From contig JAOVVO010000192.1 in the NCBI GenBank assembly GCA_028564675.1, positions 1 through 64,000 of the forward strand: 64,000 nt of DNA. Direction: 5' to 3'. Positions 1-14,854 of the stretch are shown piece by piece. Source of the DNA: Onchocerca lupi (lineage: Eukaryota; Nematoda; Chromadorea; Rhabditida; Onchocercidae). The stretch's first letter is position 1. Every line of letters starts with the position of its first letter. Below the pieces are notes generated by a model. It had not been told where the DNA came from, made no database searches, and was given only the letters and a program-made list of their open reading frames with translations. Position numbers and translations under genes: made by a program.

Positions 1-75
1 TAACAAAAATAATAATAATAATAACAATAATAATAATAATAATAACAATAATAATAATATAATAATAATAATATT
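1..75. repeat. (TAA/TAACAA)n microsatellite at window start
   Basis: An imperfect trinucleotide run of TAA units with interspersed CAA units opens the window. It is simple-sequence DNA with no coding potential. Confidence 0.9.
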
Positions 76-3000
76 AATAACAATCAATAGTCGTTATTAG
101 TGATAAAACGATAATAATAATTGAGATAATAATGTTAAAAGGGACATTAAAAATTAATAAGTTTACATGATAATCACAGTAACAACAATAGTAGCGATAA
201 TAGAAAAAGGAGTTAGAAAATAGAGTATTGATAATCAAACATTTTGATTTTTTTTTTGATTAATTTCTGGATGAATAAATTATGGATTATTATTTCACAG
301 TTATTATATCCCATTGAATAGTTTTGTTTATTTTCCCACATCTATTGGAATGTTTTTTAAGAATTTGAAAAGCATATTTTGTAGCTAATTTTAATATTAT
401 TCAAATTGATATGATTTTAATAAATTCTAAGTTTGATGTTATTTTTGCAGCAATATCATATTTCTTCGAGAATAAGACCGAGCTTTATTTTGATTTTTGA
501 TCCAAAATGGCTTACTTTCATGAGATATCACATTTTTGATGTACAAATATAACATTTACTTATATGTATGCAATTTGCGAAGTGATCTACAAATATCTGA
601 GAAAAAATTGCAGCGGTTGTAAAAAAGTTGCAGCAGACGTACGAAATTTTATTTATTGAAAGATACGTAAAAAATATATAGACCTCGATTTGACAATTAA
701 TACTGATGCTTATTTTTAATCTAAAACATACACTTCGGGCCTTTTGAGGAATTATTTGAAGGTGTATATATATTTTTTTAGCTTAATTATGTTCTTGTTC
801 AAATACGGAAAAAAGTAGATAAGTTATCTGCTAGTTTTGTAACCCTTTCCGGGAAAGTCCTGATTCTTAAAATTTTTCTAAAACTTTTCAAAGTTCTGCT
901 TAAATTATGAAAAATTTGGTTTCATCATGATGGTAAAATAAAATATGGTTTTAAAGTAGCAAAATACAATAAAACATATATTAAAAAATAGGTTACATTA
1001 TTCTTAATTGGTATCAGATTAGCTTGAAATTGATTTAATTAAAACAATGGTTTGATTGTCTTATCAAATTTGTCAATTCCTTATCAAGAATTCATTTTAG
1101 AGATCTTGGAAAAACTTATCGAAACATACCGGAAAATACTAATTTAATCAAATAAAGCCTTTTTTCTATAATCTCTTTTCTTCCATCATTTTTGATAATT
1201 ACTTAATTACAAATAAAAAAAGAAATTCTTATAACATTCGTCGTATCTCTGCACGCTTAATTGAAATTTTAACAAAACAGTAATCACAAGAAAAAAAAGA
1301 AAGAAATGAAAAAAGTAAAGAACGAAGCAATCTGTTTCTTAGTTCTACCTTATAATAATTTTATTTTATTTTTATTCCATTTATTTTATCTTCCTTTATT
1401 TAAATTAACTAATTTTCATAGTTTTCCTCTCATTTTAAATCCACAAAAAAAATGGATAAAATTTTGCAGTAGCATAATTTTTTATTCTTTTTTCGATTGT
1501 AATAAAATTTCAAAGGCAGGACATAATAAGATATGATGAAGTAGGAGAAAAAAAAGATTACTTAAAAGGCAAAATTCGTACTATGATTAATTTCACTCGT
1601 TAAAATATTAACTCTAAAGTTTAAGATTAAGAAGGAGAGATCAAACGACAAATAACTATTGTTAAAAAAAGTGAATATGTTTTTGCATTACTTAATAACA
1701 TGAATGGATAATTTAAATTAAGTAAATATGTAATATTTTGTATAACTTCTGATAGTTACCAGGCTGATAACATTATTATAATTTTATCAAAATAGTCTAT
1801 TTTCATTTATCTGTGAGATAAATATTGCAATACCATTTCTATTAAATATAATCAAATTATTCAAAATAATGAAGGAATATTACTGCATTCTTTCGGAAAA
1901 AATATTAGAAGAAAATTTCATAAGTTGAAATAGTCAAATTTTTCTTATAAAAATATAATTGCAAGATATGCATCAAATCATTTATTTTATAATAAATAAA
2001 TTTTGATTACGGTAAGAATGATGAAGCAATCGTTGTTTTATGGTAAATAAAATGGATTGTTATTTCTTTATCTTTTCGCTTATCAACTGCCCTTCCTTCA
2101 TTGTCCGTTTAATCTTGAATTTCATTTCTTTTAAAACGAAAAAATGCAGACGTATAATATTAATTAAATTTTTTCCGACAATTTTTCCAATTTTGATGAC
2201 TATCAAATATACTATATATAAATATTATAAAATTTCTGCTAATATAATTTACTTTATTTGCAACAGAATCCAATCAATTTGTAGTATCCGCTAAATTTTT
2301 GCCAATTCGGAAAGTCTATTTTATCCAAATGATGAATTCAGAAAATCTACGTTATGCAACTGTTGAATGTATAAGTTTTTGAATCCTTTGTATTTTTTAC
2401 TTCATCAAATTTTTTCAATCTTCGAGAGATTAAGATAAAAGAAGGGTAATAAAAAATGAATTATGAAAATGGAATCGCAGATTTTTTTTCTTCTTTTTTA
2501 CCTTTCTTAATTAGCTTTTCCGTTATTTGTTCGATCAAAAATTTTAGATCAGAAAGAGTTCGCTTATTGATAATTTGCGAAATTTGAGATGGCTCTCTGA
2601 AAGAGAAAATAATATTCGGCCACCACTTAAAAACCTCTTAGAACACTCATCGACGCCAAATGCCTTTTAAAGTGATTTATTAAAATAAGCATTGCTCAAA
2701 TTCTTATTGCGGCCTATTTTTTTCGCGGCCCATTTTTTTTCCCTTTTACAAGTCTACTTGCCACTTCCATTTCTTTCCTGTAAAGCTTTTTTTTTTTTCA
2801 TTCATCTTTCCACTCTCATTTTTGCCCAAATATGAAAAAAAATCTCAAAATTTACAAATTTATTGTTTATTTTGTTAGTAAATAAAAAACTTTCTACATT
2901 TTTATTATACAGTGAGATTAAAATGTCTCTTCATAAGAAATTTAACAAATATCTCTACATAAGTGAATCATATTTTTAAATTTGTTAAGAATTTTATGGA

Positions 3001-6000
3001 AATCATAGAGATGGATCAGATATAATTTTGTAATAATTCAATTTTGTAAATGGAAAAATTTGAATCTTGTAGTTTTGCAGAAATTTGAAAAATCAGAAAC
3101 AATGTTGTAATTCCTTTTTTTTTGTAAAAATTATATGTTCGTGGCTTGAATTATTCAAATGTCGAATTAAATTCATATTCTTCACATTGTACAAAATATT
3201 CCAAGCAAGCATAATTGTTTATTTTTTTAATATATGGAAGTTTTTGACAAAATTTGCCATGAAATTCATTTCTAATCTTTAAATTCTTCAATGATTTTCA
3301 AATTTAACAAATGTTTTTTTAATTGAAATAGTATCCGTTTCTCAAATTTAGACTAACATATTTTCCAAAATTCTTTCTCACACAGATCAAAATAATTGAA
3401 GTAAGCATAGTAACCTTTTGAAGCTCCAAAAGACTGTCATCAAAAATCACTCAGCCAGGATAATCAATATTTTCCTTCTTATTGTTAATAATCATTGTTA
3501 CTTCTTATCACATTTATCCAATTTGATTCGATTTAGTTTAAGAATAGCACATTTTTTTCATCACCAAATTATTTCTATCCAGCAATTCATCTACTGGATC
3601 CATTTCGAACTGTTCAGTTCATAAGCTGTTAAATCAGCCTAAAAATTAGAAAATTTTACCTTATTATCATCTACTTTTTGATACTAGAAATCCCATTATC
3701 ATCTTCTTTCATTCCTTATCATTTCTTTCTTCTTGTTTATTTTCATGCCAAAACTATTTTAACCACTTTTTTCAAAGCTGTCTATTCGTTCAAAACTGAG
3801 AAATTACTGCATAATTTACAATCTTCAAACTTCACTTCTCTCAAGTCTCACTTCATTTCCTGTGGGATTAGATGATAAGCAAGAAATATTTCCAGATGGC
3901 GATATTTTCCGTTCCATCGAAATTGTTTTCCATTTCTGGATAAGCGAATAGTTTCGGATAAATAATCGTCGTTAACCATGTGGGAAATGCAACTTTTTCT
4001 TTTAAATTACACCATATTTTCTTTTTTGATATTTTCTAATTTCACTCTTATACAAAAAAAACGGATAGTTTCGTAACTATTTTTTATCAGTCAATAAATT
4101 ATGGAAAACAAAAAAGGAGAACAATTGTTCATATTTAAACTTGTTTAAATTTTCATGCTAATAATGCATAATTAATAATTAAAAAAAAATAAGAAACTAA
4201 AGCGAAAATCATGAAAAAAATGTTATTCATATCTCTGTTTATGTATCTCATGTGTAAATTAAATAATGATTTAAAAATTAAATACGATATTATAAGTTTA
4301 GTAAGAGCAAAATATGCTTACATTGCATTTTTCTTTCGTGCAATTTTTTGAACATTAATTTGCTTTCAAAAAAAAAAAGGGAGAAAAAATCGAGAAATGA
4401 GAAAAGGCAATTTAAATGGCTGACAAATTTTTGCTTTGCAAATTTAGCTTATTAATTATATTCAGCCTATTTTTTATTTTCATTTTCACATTCACGCAAT
4501 TTTTGCAATATCACTTCTTTTTTTATTTTCCTATTTTTTAATATCTTCTGATATCTAATTTTTTTTCATTAAATTTCGAAATTATTAATTGAATATTGGA
4601 TTATTTTATCTCTCATATTTGTTCGAAATTAAATTTGGCTTCAAATTTTATGAGCATATCTGAAATTTCTGCTATCATTTTTTAATATTATTTACATTTA
4701 TCGAATTCTTTGAATATGATATCCACTATTCAATAATTTCCTTATATTTTTCATCCTATTTTTGAGATCCATCCATATTATCGATGACATGATTTTTATC
4801 AAAAATGGTTGTCAAATAACAAGAAATGCTATAAATCTTCTAAAAATACACTATCATCATACGAATCCATCAATCTACCAGTGTGAAGCTTAGCTTTTTT
4901 TCCTTTTTTTTTATTCAAATTTCTTTCATTTATTTATTTTTTTGAATTCAATAATCTATCAGTCATTTCAATCCATAAATCATTTCTATTTCTACTCTGC
5001 ATTTTCATCACAAAAATCTCACACGCGATCAAACACAAATAAAATCCATTTGGTTGATAAATGCTTCTTTTTTTTTTTTCGTTTCGCCAATATTTTATTT
5101 TTTCTATCGTTTTTTTCTCTTCCTTTTTTCATTATTTTTTTTTCAAAAGTTTTGTTGTTTGAAAAAATTCATGCTTCGCGCATTTGTCATTTTTCTTTTT
5201 TTGTCAATAATGAAAAGATAATTTAATCAGAATGAATAAAATCATCCTGACAAATAATATAAACATTGTGATTGGTGAATTTGATATCTTTTGTAGTGAT
5301 AGTAATCTTTTCATAGCATTTTTTCGATAGCAAAAGCAATCATTTAATTTTCTCCTTCCATTTGATCAACATTTTCATTTTTTTTCCTCTCTCCATGTTA
5401 CATATCTCTTGTCCCATCTTCAAATTTCCAATCATTCTAGTCTTTTTTTTTTCTTTTCTTTATTTATTAAATCAAATTCTCCTATTCATTTATCACTTTC
5501 TTTCGTAATATTAGAAAATGAAACAATAAAGTAACTTGTCGATAAGTAATTGAGAAAAAAATTTTAAAATAAATTTTTATTGCGAATTAAGGAAATGTTT
5601 TAGTTATCTATATGAATAAAAATGCAAATGTTCATTACTCATTTCCACATAACGTTTCAAGTTCTTCACCAACTGATTTGAAATTTTTAGAAAACGTTGC
5701 ATTCGAACAGGCCGTGTTTTTACATAGATAAGATGCGTGTTTGAGAACTTACGGAGATTTAATCTTTGGAACGAATATTTACATTTTTATTTATACAGAA
5801 TATAGACAATCGAAGCGTGCCGAATCCAGCTAGTTCGAATTGAATCAAAATGATTATAAAAGCATAAGAAATTTTTTCAAAAATTTACAAATCGATAGAT
5901 CAGGTGGATAATATCCATGTACACTATATCATTTCTTTTTTTTCTGGATATTTTTGAAAAAAGAAATAATAATTACGTAAGTTATAACTCTTTTATTATT

Positions 6001-8637
6001 TCAGTTTAGTAAAGTAATATTTACCGTAGTACATAATGTAATTACGGTAATACAAGAAGTAGTATAAATTGGCACTTTTAATAAAAAAGATCTGAGGATG
6101 CAAGAACAATTTAAATAATTGCTAGGAGTTTGTTATAGCTCAATAGTTAATTGGTTACTTCGTATACATAACAATTATTGTTTATACTAATTTTTTTTTT
6201 AAATCAATAGAAATTTAATGAAAGGCATTGAAATGAGTCTTAAAAACGAATGAAGGAATAGAAATAATAAGTGGAAAAATTGCTGGTTAGTTAACCAGTA
6301 AGGTTTGAATTTATTTCTAATACTTTTTGTTTTTCAATCTTTCCGTGATTTAATTTTTCTATCAAACTTGATAAATTAATTTTGTAACGAGAAAAGTTGT
6401 ACCAAATCATTTGTATATTAACTTGTGATACAAATATGATATCAGTAATGATAATGTTATCATCATAAATCTATTTTAGTTCCCATTTTTATTAATCAGA
6501 TGCTAAACGAAAATCTGGAAATAATCCATTATTAACAAAATTATTATTCATTATAATGATCTTCATCTTTAATACAATCACTATTTAGATCACTATTATT
6601 TATGCTGTTATCAATAACATCATTGCCAACATCATTGTCATTATCTATGCAAGGTTTTCGTCATCACAGTTACTTTTCGTAGCATTTGATTCTTTACTTT
6701 CTTTTCTCTCGACTACTTGAAATACTTCACTATCATTTCAATTAGATAATATAAACTACTTCTTTTTAATTTTTCGTAATAAATTACAAATTTTTTTTCT
6801 TCAATTTTTCTCCAAAATTAAAATCAATTAGTTAAAGAGACTACGATTAGTTAAACAATTCATCAAACTTCTATCCATTTTTTGCTAAAAAAATTTATAT
6901 ACGAATATTGGCTTACTTCATTCTTCTTCTTTTGTTGCTTATTGTTTTTTTTCTCTTATTAAATTTAATTCGGAATAGGTTTATACTATAATTTATCACT
7001 TGATGCCGAGAGGAAGAAAGAATGCTATCCAACTTAATTCGGATGTATAATATATTTTGAAATGCTTTCAGAACATCTTTGTGAATTTTGAATAATACGA
7101 AAAAAGGTCAAGTTTTATTCGATAAACTTGGATGAGCGAAATTTTTCAACATTCTTTTTTTTTTTTTTTTTCATTGTTTAAAATGGATATGTATATTCGA
7201 AAAAAAGTGTGTCTTTTTTTTTATTTATATTTTTCACTGTTTTTTCTTCAAAAAATAACAGATTTAAAATTTTCATTTATTAGCGTCTCATTTACTCAAC
7301 TTATTCGATTATAATCCAATTTTACTGAATATCGAATTGATATCTATGTTAGAGATAAATATAAACTTAAAAAGTTATTCATTCAAACAACAAATTTCAC
7401 TATTTAATGCTATTATCAATTGTTATTTGACATATTATTCAGTTTATTTTATATCAAAGATTTTTGGAAAATCATGAAATTATGGAAGAAAATAAAATAG
7501 TGTTGTTGAAAAAAGTAACAATCAGTGCACAAATTTATGAAAATTTATTGGCATTATAAAAAAATGAGAAATAAATGAAACAATAAATTTATTAATAATT
7601 TCAAAATTGATATCTGTCTTGTTTGAATGATTAATTTCTTGAATTTATATTTATTTTCAATATAGATATCAATATAGTATTTAATGGTTTGCATTAATTA
7701 ATTTTTTCAACTTACCGCATTTTTTTGTTATGTTTTGTTTGCTTTATCAAGAAATAAACAACGTTTTTCTCCATAAATTAAAACAAAATTTGAAGTGGTT
7801 AAATTTAGAAATACACTGATATGAAAAAGATTAAATTCAGAAATACACTAACACAAGAAAAAGAATAGTATTTTTTTAAGTTATAATTTCAATCCAAAAT
7901 TTTTCAAAGGCATTCTAAAAATTTTCGAGTTACTAATTACAACATTTCAAATTTCTAAAGTTCATTTATATTAACTAACAATGTACTTCTCTAAATATTT
8001 TTAAAACTCTTCTACAATTAAATAATTTTAGAATTGAAAAATATTTCTAGAATAATAGAAGAATTTAAAAAATATTTTTAGAATTGTTGAGAAAATTCAT
8101 TTTTCGAACTGTTTTCTATTAAAAAATCAGCAGTACTTCAATTAAAAATATTTTCAAACTATTTATTCAATTTATTTCAATTCATTTTTTGTAACCAATC
8201 ATGAAGGAAATTTTTGAAATTTTTTCTAACATTTACCATTGGAATCAGAAGAATGTTTTGCTGCATAAATTTTAACTGATTGGTTCGTTTTTTTTCTTTT
8301 TTTAATTTCAATATTTCATTTCCAATTTATTTCATTGCTTTTTTAGATTCTAACAAAAGATATTTAAAGCTGTAGTGAAATATGAAATATTAACGACAAT
8401 ATTTTACTGAGAAATTGAGCCTTGCATTGAATGGTTTTGCGTATTTGTGGGAAACTATTAATTTAAAAGTCTTTTTTTTTATTTCTTTTTTGGTTAAACT
8501 TAAAAGAGAAAAATTAGGATTTTAATATTTTAGATCAAGTTTTTGATTTTTCTTTCACCATTCCTTTGACATCATATTTAAACAAGAATCATTTTTAGTT
8601 ATTCGCTTTATGTCCTTCGCTCATCATTTTATTTCTG

Positions 8638-8872
8638 ACAATTGAAATTTATAATTTCATGGAAAGTGATGTTTACTTTACTTTTTTGAATTTAAGAAAT
8701 GAAATTTATAATTTTATGAAAAAAATTATGATTTTTTTATTCTTCGATTTTTATTTTTAAAAAATGAAATTTTTGATTTGATGAAGGAAATAATGATTGC
8801 TTTACTTTCTTGAATTTGAAAAACGAAACTTATAATTTTGTGAAAAAAAATTATGGTTGCTATTACCGATAA
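8638..8872. repeat. degenerate ~61-bp tandem repeat, about four units
   Basis: Four consecutive units share a core like GAAATTTATAATTTTATGAA followed by an ATTATGATT-like block and, in two units, a CTTTACTTTCTTGAATTTGA-like block. Units begin near 8643, 8699, 8763 and 8823. Copies are clearly diverged. Nothing suggests coding function. Confidence 0.65.
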
Positions 8873-9679
8873 CATTTTTGCTGTTATTATGAGTTTCGTC
8901 ACTGTCATCATTTTTATTATTATTATCATAATTTTCACCACTAACTAGCATTTTAATTAGTGCCATCAGTATTCTAATATGCATGCTTCTCCCTAGGAAA
9001 AAACTGATATGACTTGTCGGAATTGATCAATATCGTAATCAATATTAGCTTGGTTAAGTTGCAATTTGGTTTAACTTTGACTTTAATAAAGAATAGGACT
9101 TAGGAATGAAATTGAAAAGAGTAGAAAATGAAAAAATTAAAATTTGCTCAAATGTTAGAATGAAATTTGAAATTTGTGTTACGCATAATTAAAAATATAA
9201 TGTTATTTAATTTAGATCAATGCTAATTATTTTATTATCATTTACTCAAAGTTAATGATAATTAATCAATCTGTAAATGGAATGAATTTTTCCCGTTATT
9301 CATAACAAAACAGAATTCATTTCTAATATATTATACCATCGAAAAAAAAGATATTGAAGGTGCAAAAGTTTTTTAAAAAAATCATGTTGAACTTTTTTTC
9401 CAATATATGATCATTGGTCGGATAATCATTTATCAAATGTTAGATGATCAAATGATCATTGATCAGGCATTTTTGCCAATTATTTCTAAACAAATAGTAC
9501 CATCTGAATGAGATGAACTGTTTTTTTTTTCCACTTTTTTCCTTTGAAAAAAATATATTGTGTTGTCAAATTTTAAGTTAACAAATATTGATAAATTATT
9601 ATTTCTCTTTGATTTAAGGATATCGTATCTCTGTTTTATGTAGTTATCATTATTCTTATGGTCTTTCTGCGATCTTTAT

Positions 9680-9880
9680 CATACTCATTCATATAATATT
9701 TCATCCATACAATATTTCATTCGTCAATATTTCATCAGTATGATATTTCTCGCACCGTATTTTACTCATATAACTCCATACGATATTTTTTTTACCATAT
9801 TTCATCCAAATAATATTTTATTCGCATGAAATTTCTTTTACCATTCTTTATTCATATATTTCATCCATACGATATTTCAA
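9680..9880. repeat. degenerate short tandem repeat (ATATTTCATCCATACA-like)
   Basis: About ten diverged copies of a roughly 16-20-bp unit with the core ATATTTCATCC/ATACGATATTT lie head to tail. It is simple-sequence-like DNA. The short open frame running through its end on the plus strand is a by-product of the repeat. Confidence 0.65.
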
Positions 9881-12800
9881 TCCTTACATTATGCGATTAT
9901 CAATTTTTCGAATATTATCATATCATCGTAGGTAAAATTCCAATTTCTACTATTTCTTGGCATTTACCTGTTGAATTCACTTCATTCATCACTGGTGCTG
10001 CTGAGTACTTTTTTCTTTTTTGGCATATTTTAATCGATGGGTGTTTGGATTTTGAACATCCCACAAGAGATGGATAATCATATGCGAAGGTAAGCAATCA
10101 GCTTTGTTATAGTACTTCATTTGACTTACCATAATACAAAAATTTGGTACTGTATGTAAATATATTTTTCTTTTAACACCGTAACATTGCTATTTTGGGG
10201 TAGTACTTATGCATGGAATACAATTTTATAACTTCTAATATACAGTAATAACATAAATTGCAAATGAAGAAAGAAAGAGAGAGAAAATAAGAGATGACAA
10301 TTTAATTTTTTGAAATTTTTATCATAAAACATTTAATTCGAACTAACTTTAAATTAATTGATAAATTTTAATCATAATTTTTCACTACTGTAGGAGTCTC
10401 AATAAATTTTATCTTTCCGTAGATTATTAAAAGATGATGAGATAAGAATTATAATCTAATTAAGTAATGATGTTGATGTTATAACCTCTTGAAAGCTTAC
10501 ATTTTGTACAAAGTAATTTGATGTGTAAATTAACAGATATATTTTTGTGGTATATTGCATGATGTATAATATAATATGATACGAACAGGTAAAAATATAG
10601 TAATGGATAAAAATAAAGTAATGAAATAATAAGTAAGGTTGCAATACAATAAGCAAATAAACTAGTAGGAGAAGAAGAGATCGGTAAAAATTAATTCGAA
10701 AAAAAAAAAAGCACCCGTTTTATTACAACACTAATAGTATGACATTAAATAAACCAGTAAATTAGATAATCTTTCAGAAAAAAAACCCGCTAATTAATTA
10801 GTTGATTATCCATCAAGATATTATGGACTATTACAAACTTTTATCACTTGTGATAGCTAATAAAGATTTATCGTTGTTGTTCCATAGGAAATAATTTTAA
10901 CTAAGATTTAAAATTTAATTCAATTAAAGGTTAAATTTTTATGCAAAATAATAGGATAATAAAATTTATTTATAATAAATTAAACCTAGCATCAATTGAC
11001 AAGCGAAATCAATTATCACTTAAAATGTATTATCAAATAAAGTAAATATGTAGTATGAATAAAATAAATATTTCTTCCACAAGACTAATAAACTTAGTGA
11101 TGCTGTAAAAAGATTTACAATGAACAAGATAAGTAAATAAACAAATAATTGTCTGTTCCTAATAATGATAAACTTATAATACTCTAGTAATTAATACATA
11201 GTTTGATTAGAAGATGTGATTTAACAAGATTTAAATTCTTTATTATTTTACTTATAATTGTACAGTTCCTTGTCATTCATTCTTTTTTTTCTTTTTCCTC
11301 TTTTTTAAATAATTTACTCAATGAAGTATAACTGTATAATAAAGTTCCTTCTTTTATTTATGACAAGTTATTTTTATCAGATTTGATTAATATATCACTT
11401 TAATATCAATTAATTTCAGAAACCATTTTCAATTCTTTTAGTTTTTAAAAACTTACAATAATTTTTGTCTTAAATCGATACAATAATAAAATTTATTTGT
11501 TCATTTAAAAAGCAAATTTACAAAAAATAGTTTTTTTTATTTTAATTCATTTAACATAATTTTAGTGTGAACTAAATGATATAAACACAATATGCAATAC
11601 ACCTTTCGCACATAAGCTATTATCAGTTTTATGATTTTTTTTTATGAGAAAATAAAAATTATTGTCAAAAATTAAAAATTTATGAATTTTCTTTATTACC
11701 ATGCAAATTTCCATGTTTTAGCTAATTTTTTTAATTCCGAAATTTTTGATATGAATAATTTTACGAAATTTTTCCTGTACCTTTTTTCGAATATAATATA
11801 AATTTGTGGGAATAATTTGTATAATATGATAATTTATAAGTAATAATATAATTTATAGTTAACATAATATAAATTTATAAATACAATTTATTTCAAATTT
11901 TTCTTTTCGGTACCATTTTTTTGAATATAAAATAAATTTATAAATATAGTTTGTAATGATTAAATAACTACAAATGATACTTGTAAATTGTTCTTAGTAA
12001 TACTTAATTACTGACAACTATTTATTCAACTTGATCTCCTATATGATTGAATTTGATAGAAATGCAAAATACTATAGCAGAATTAATTTAGCCTGCTATA
12101 ACATTTAAGTATAGATAAAAGTACTCACAGACATTGTATTTATATCATTTCAAAGATTTCTGAATCATTTATAAGTTCACAAATGTTTTCGAGTAATTTA
12201 CTGCGAAATAATTATTCCAAACGTTCATTATATTCAAAATAGAAAATTCCATTGAATAACATTTCCTGGTTATTTTTATGACAGAATTTGAATTTCATCA
12301 AATTAAATAGTCCGTGAAAACTGAAAAATGAAACAGAAAACAAAAAAAAAGCAACAGTTTTCAATAATGGTATCATAAATGAATGAAAAGACTGAAAATG
12401 ACTAAAGAATGATCGGAATAGTAAAACTTAAAATGAGTGATAACTAATCGAAATAATGAAGAAAGAGAATATGAGTGAGAAGAGAAAATGCTTGATGAGC
12501 TAAAAGATTCAGAATTTGCAATAACGATAATATATTAAAATTATCAGTCATATCCATTCCACTGAATTTGATATATTTATCAATTAAATTTTTTTCTCTA
12601 AACTTATCTCTTTAATTAAATTTGTTTCTCTAAAATTATCTTTTTAAAGCAGAATTAATTTAATATGAAATGATCTCATCAAGTTTTCCGTGAAAAAAAT
12701 CATTAGTGATTGATTAATTGGTCAAAACTTTTTGAATTAGAAATCTTTAAAGAAGGTAAAAATGAGTAATTATCTTTGAAATGTATGCCAATATATTATT

Positions 12801-14854
12801 ATTTATTATTTTTCACTTTAACCATTACTATCGGACAATAAATAATTTTCTTCTATCAAAATTCATTATACTTATTGAATCATTTTTGAATATTTCCATC
12901 TAAAAAAGTTTCTTTTTTTCATTTTATTCCTTTTAATCTTTTTTCTTGATCATTTTTCTGCATTTAGTATTTTTTTCTCATTTCATAGCACTAAAATTAA
13001 TAATTGAATTAAGAATAATTTCTTAAATGGGACTAATATAGTTCGAATTTTCTTCAGGAAACTACTTGTAAAACTTTATAATAATTACTGCGTAATAATT
13101 AATATTTGTTGATGAATCATAATAATAGCTGATACTAGTGATAAGATTAAATGTCATTTATCATAAAATGATTATCTCTTTTGTAGTCTATGAAGAAGAG
13201 GTAAATTGCTTCCAGTAAGATTCATTAATCAAATTTTCCCGAAATATGCAACCGATCAAACTTGAAATTTTGATTGAAATTTTAATTCAATTATTACAGC
13301 TCACATTAACTGATTATTTTTTCTTATCATTTATATACAATATTAATTCTCATAGCCGCAATATATCATATCAGTGTTAGCATCTATCTTTCAAATCTAC
13401 CAAAATTTATTTGCTATTTTATTTCCTTAAACTTTAGCTTAATTAAAATATTATGCCTCGAAAAAAAAATTCTTGAATGACTGCTAGTTCTAATCATTAT
13501 CATTTTCAAATTTTTAATGATGATATTTAAAGCTAAAGATTATGTAAGTAAATTTTTCCAAAATTTTTGATAATAAAATTGTTATAAATCAAAGATCACA
13601 TGGATAAATTCTTTTACTGTTCAAATTTATAAAAATTTATATGTGCATATTTGGATTGTCTGGAGAAAAAGTTTAATGAGAGAAATTAAAGTGAAAACTT
13701 TTTTAGTTAATTTCAGTTCTTTATAATCGATGATAGAGGTGAAATTCAAGTTAATGTTATCTGTTAGTATGATATTTTAAAGGAATAATGGAAATATCTT
13801 CATGAGATATTATTATATCAAAGATTTCTAGAGACTCTAATATTTCCTGAATTGAAAGTTTGAATGGCTCAACACTTGTTAATTCCTTTGATTGATAATA
13901 CTTTACAGAGATTATTAATTGTTAATTTCTTAGGAAAAGAAATAGGAAATAAATTTCAAAAAGGAACAAAAGTCTGTTTAATTTTCGAAAAATAATTAAT
14001 CATATTTGATGAAAATATCAATCAAGGATTTTTTCGATTTTTTTTTTTTTTGTTCATTACATTTTGTCATGCAAAATAATAAACAATAATATTTTGGATG
14101 CTAGAATTTGATGTATGGCTCAACAACAATCACACTTGAAATAGTATTAAAAACAAATGATATTTGAATCGATAATACTTGAAATTGCTTTGGTGATATT
14201 TTTCAAGCAATTACTATTTAAAATTTAAATTTCTTATTATTATTTTTTTTTTTTTGATGAATAGTCTTGAATGACAATATTAAATTAAATAACAAAAAAA
14301 AAAAAAAAAAAAAATGAGAAATAGAAAAAAAGGAATACCCTTTTGATTGATGAATTAAAATTACTATTCTCTTCATGATTGGAATTAAATTCCTTGCGAT
14401 ATTTATGAAATACAAATTTCATACAATTTTTTCGCTATTCATTTTCGCAGACATATATTTTAAGAATAAAAAGGAGCATAAATTATTCTCATTTTTTTTT
14501 GTTATTTAATTTAATACTGTCATTCAAGAAAAATTTCTAGTTCATCTAAAAGAAATGGAAAGTTTATAATCTTTTTTAAAATTTACTCATTTTTCGAGCA
14601 GTTAGATACTTTTAGCATTGTAATAAAGAGGCAAATTTAAAAATTAAATTCAGATAAAAAGGGAGACACAAAACAATTTATTTTTAAATTTTAACAATGA
14701 AAAGGGAATACTTTAAATTTCTTTTTTAAATTTATTACAAATTTATTTTTTGATTTTCTTTTTTTAATAAGAACATATGCATATAAAGTATGGATATTTT
14801 ATTTTGAATTTTTTCTATCGTTATTTTTTTAGTGAATCATACAAATTTATTCGC

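Larger units (their letters stand above)
76..14854. other. gene-poor AT-rich region, no supported gene
   Basis: Nearly 15 kb of AT-rich sequence with frequent T and A runs. The open frames are short, biased to Phe/Ile/Lys/Leu/Ser, and lack paired splice signals that would join them into a protein. I see no tRNA-like or rRNA-like sequence. Degenerate tandem repeats occur near 8.64-8.87 kb and 9.68-9.88 kb, and one exon-like frame lies on the minus strand near 9.92-10.10 kb; these are listed separately. The stretch could be intergenic or part of a very long intron or upstream region of a neighbouring gene. Small exons cannot be excluded by eye. Confidence 0.6.

Noticed and set aside
1306..7314. 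Several plus-strand open frames of 60-94 codons
   Set aside because: They are Phe/Ile/Leu/Lys/Ser-rich products of T-runs, lack splice context and show no family motif.
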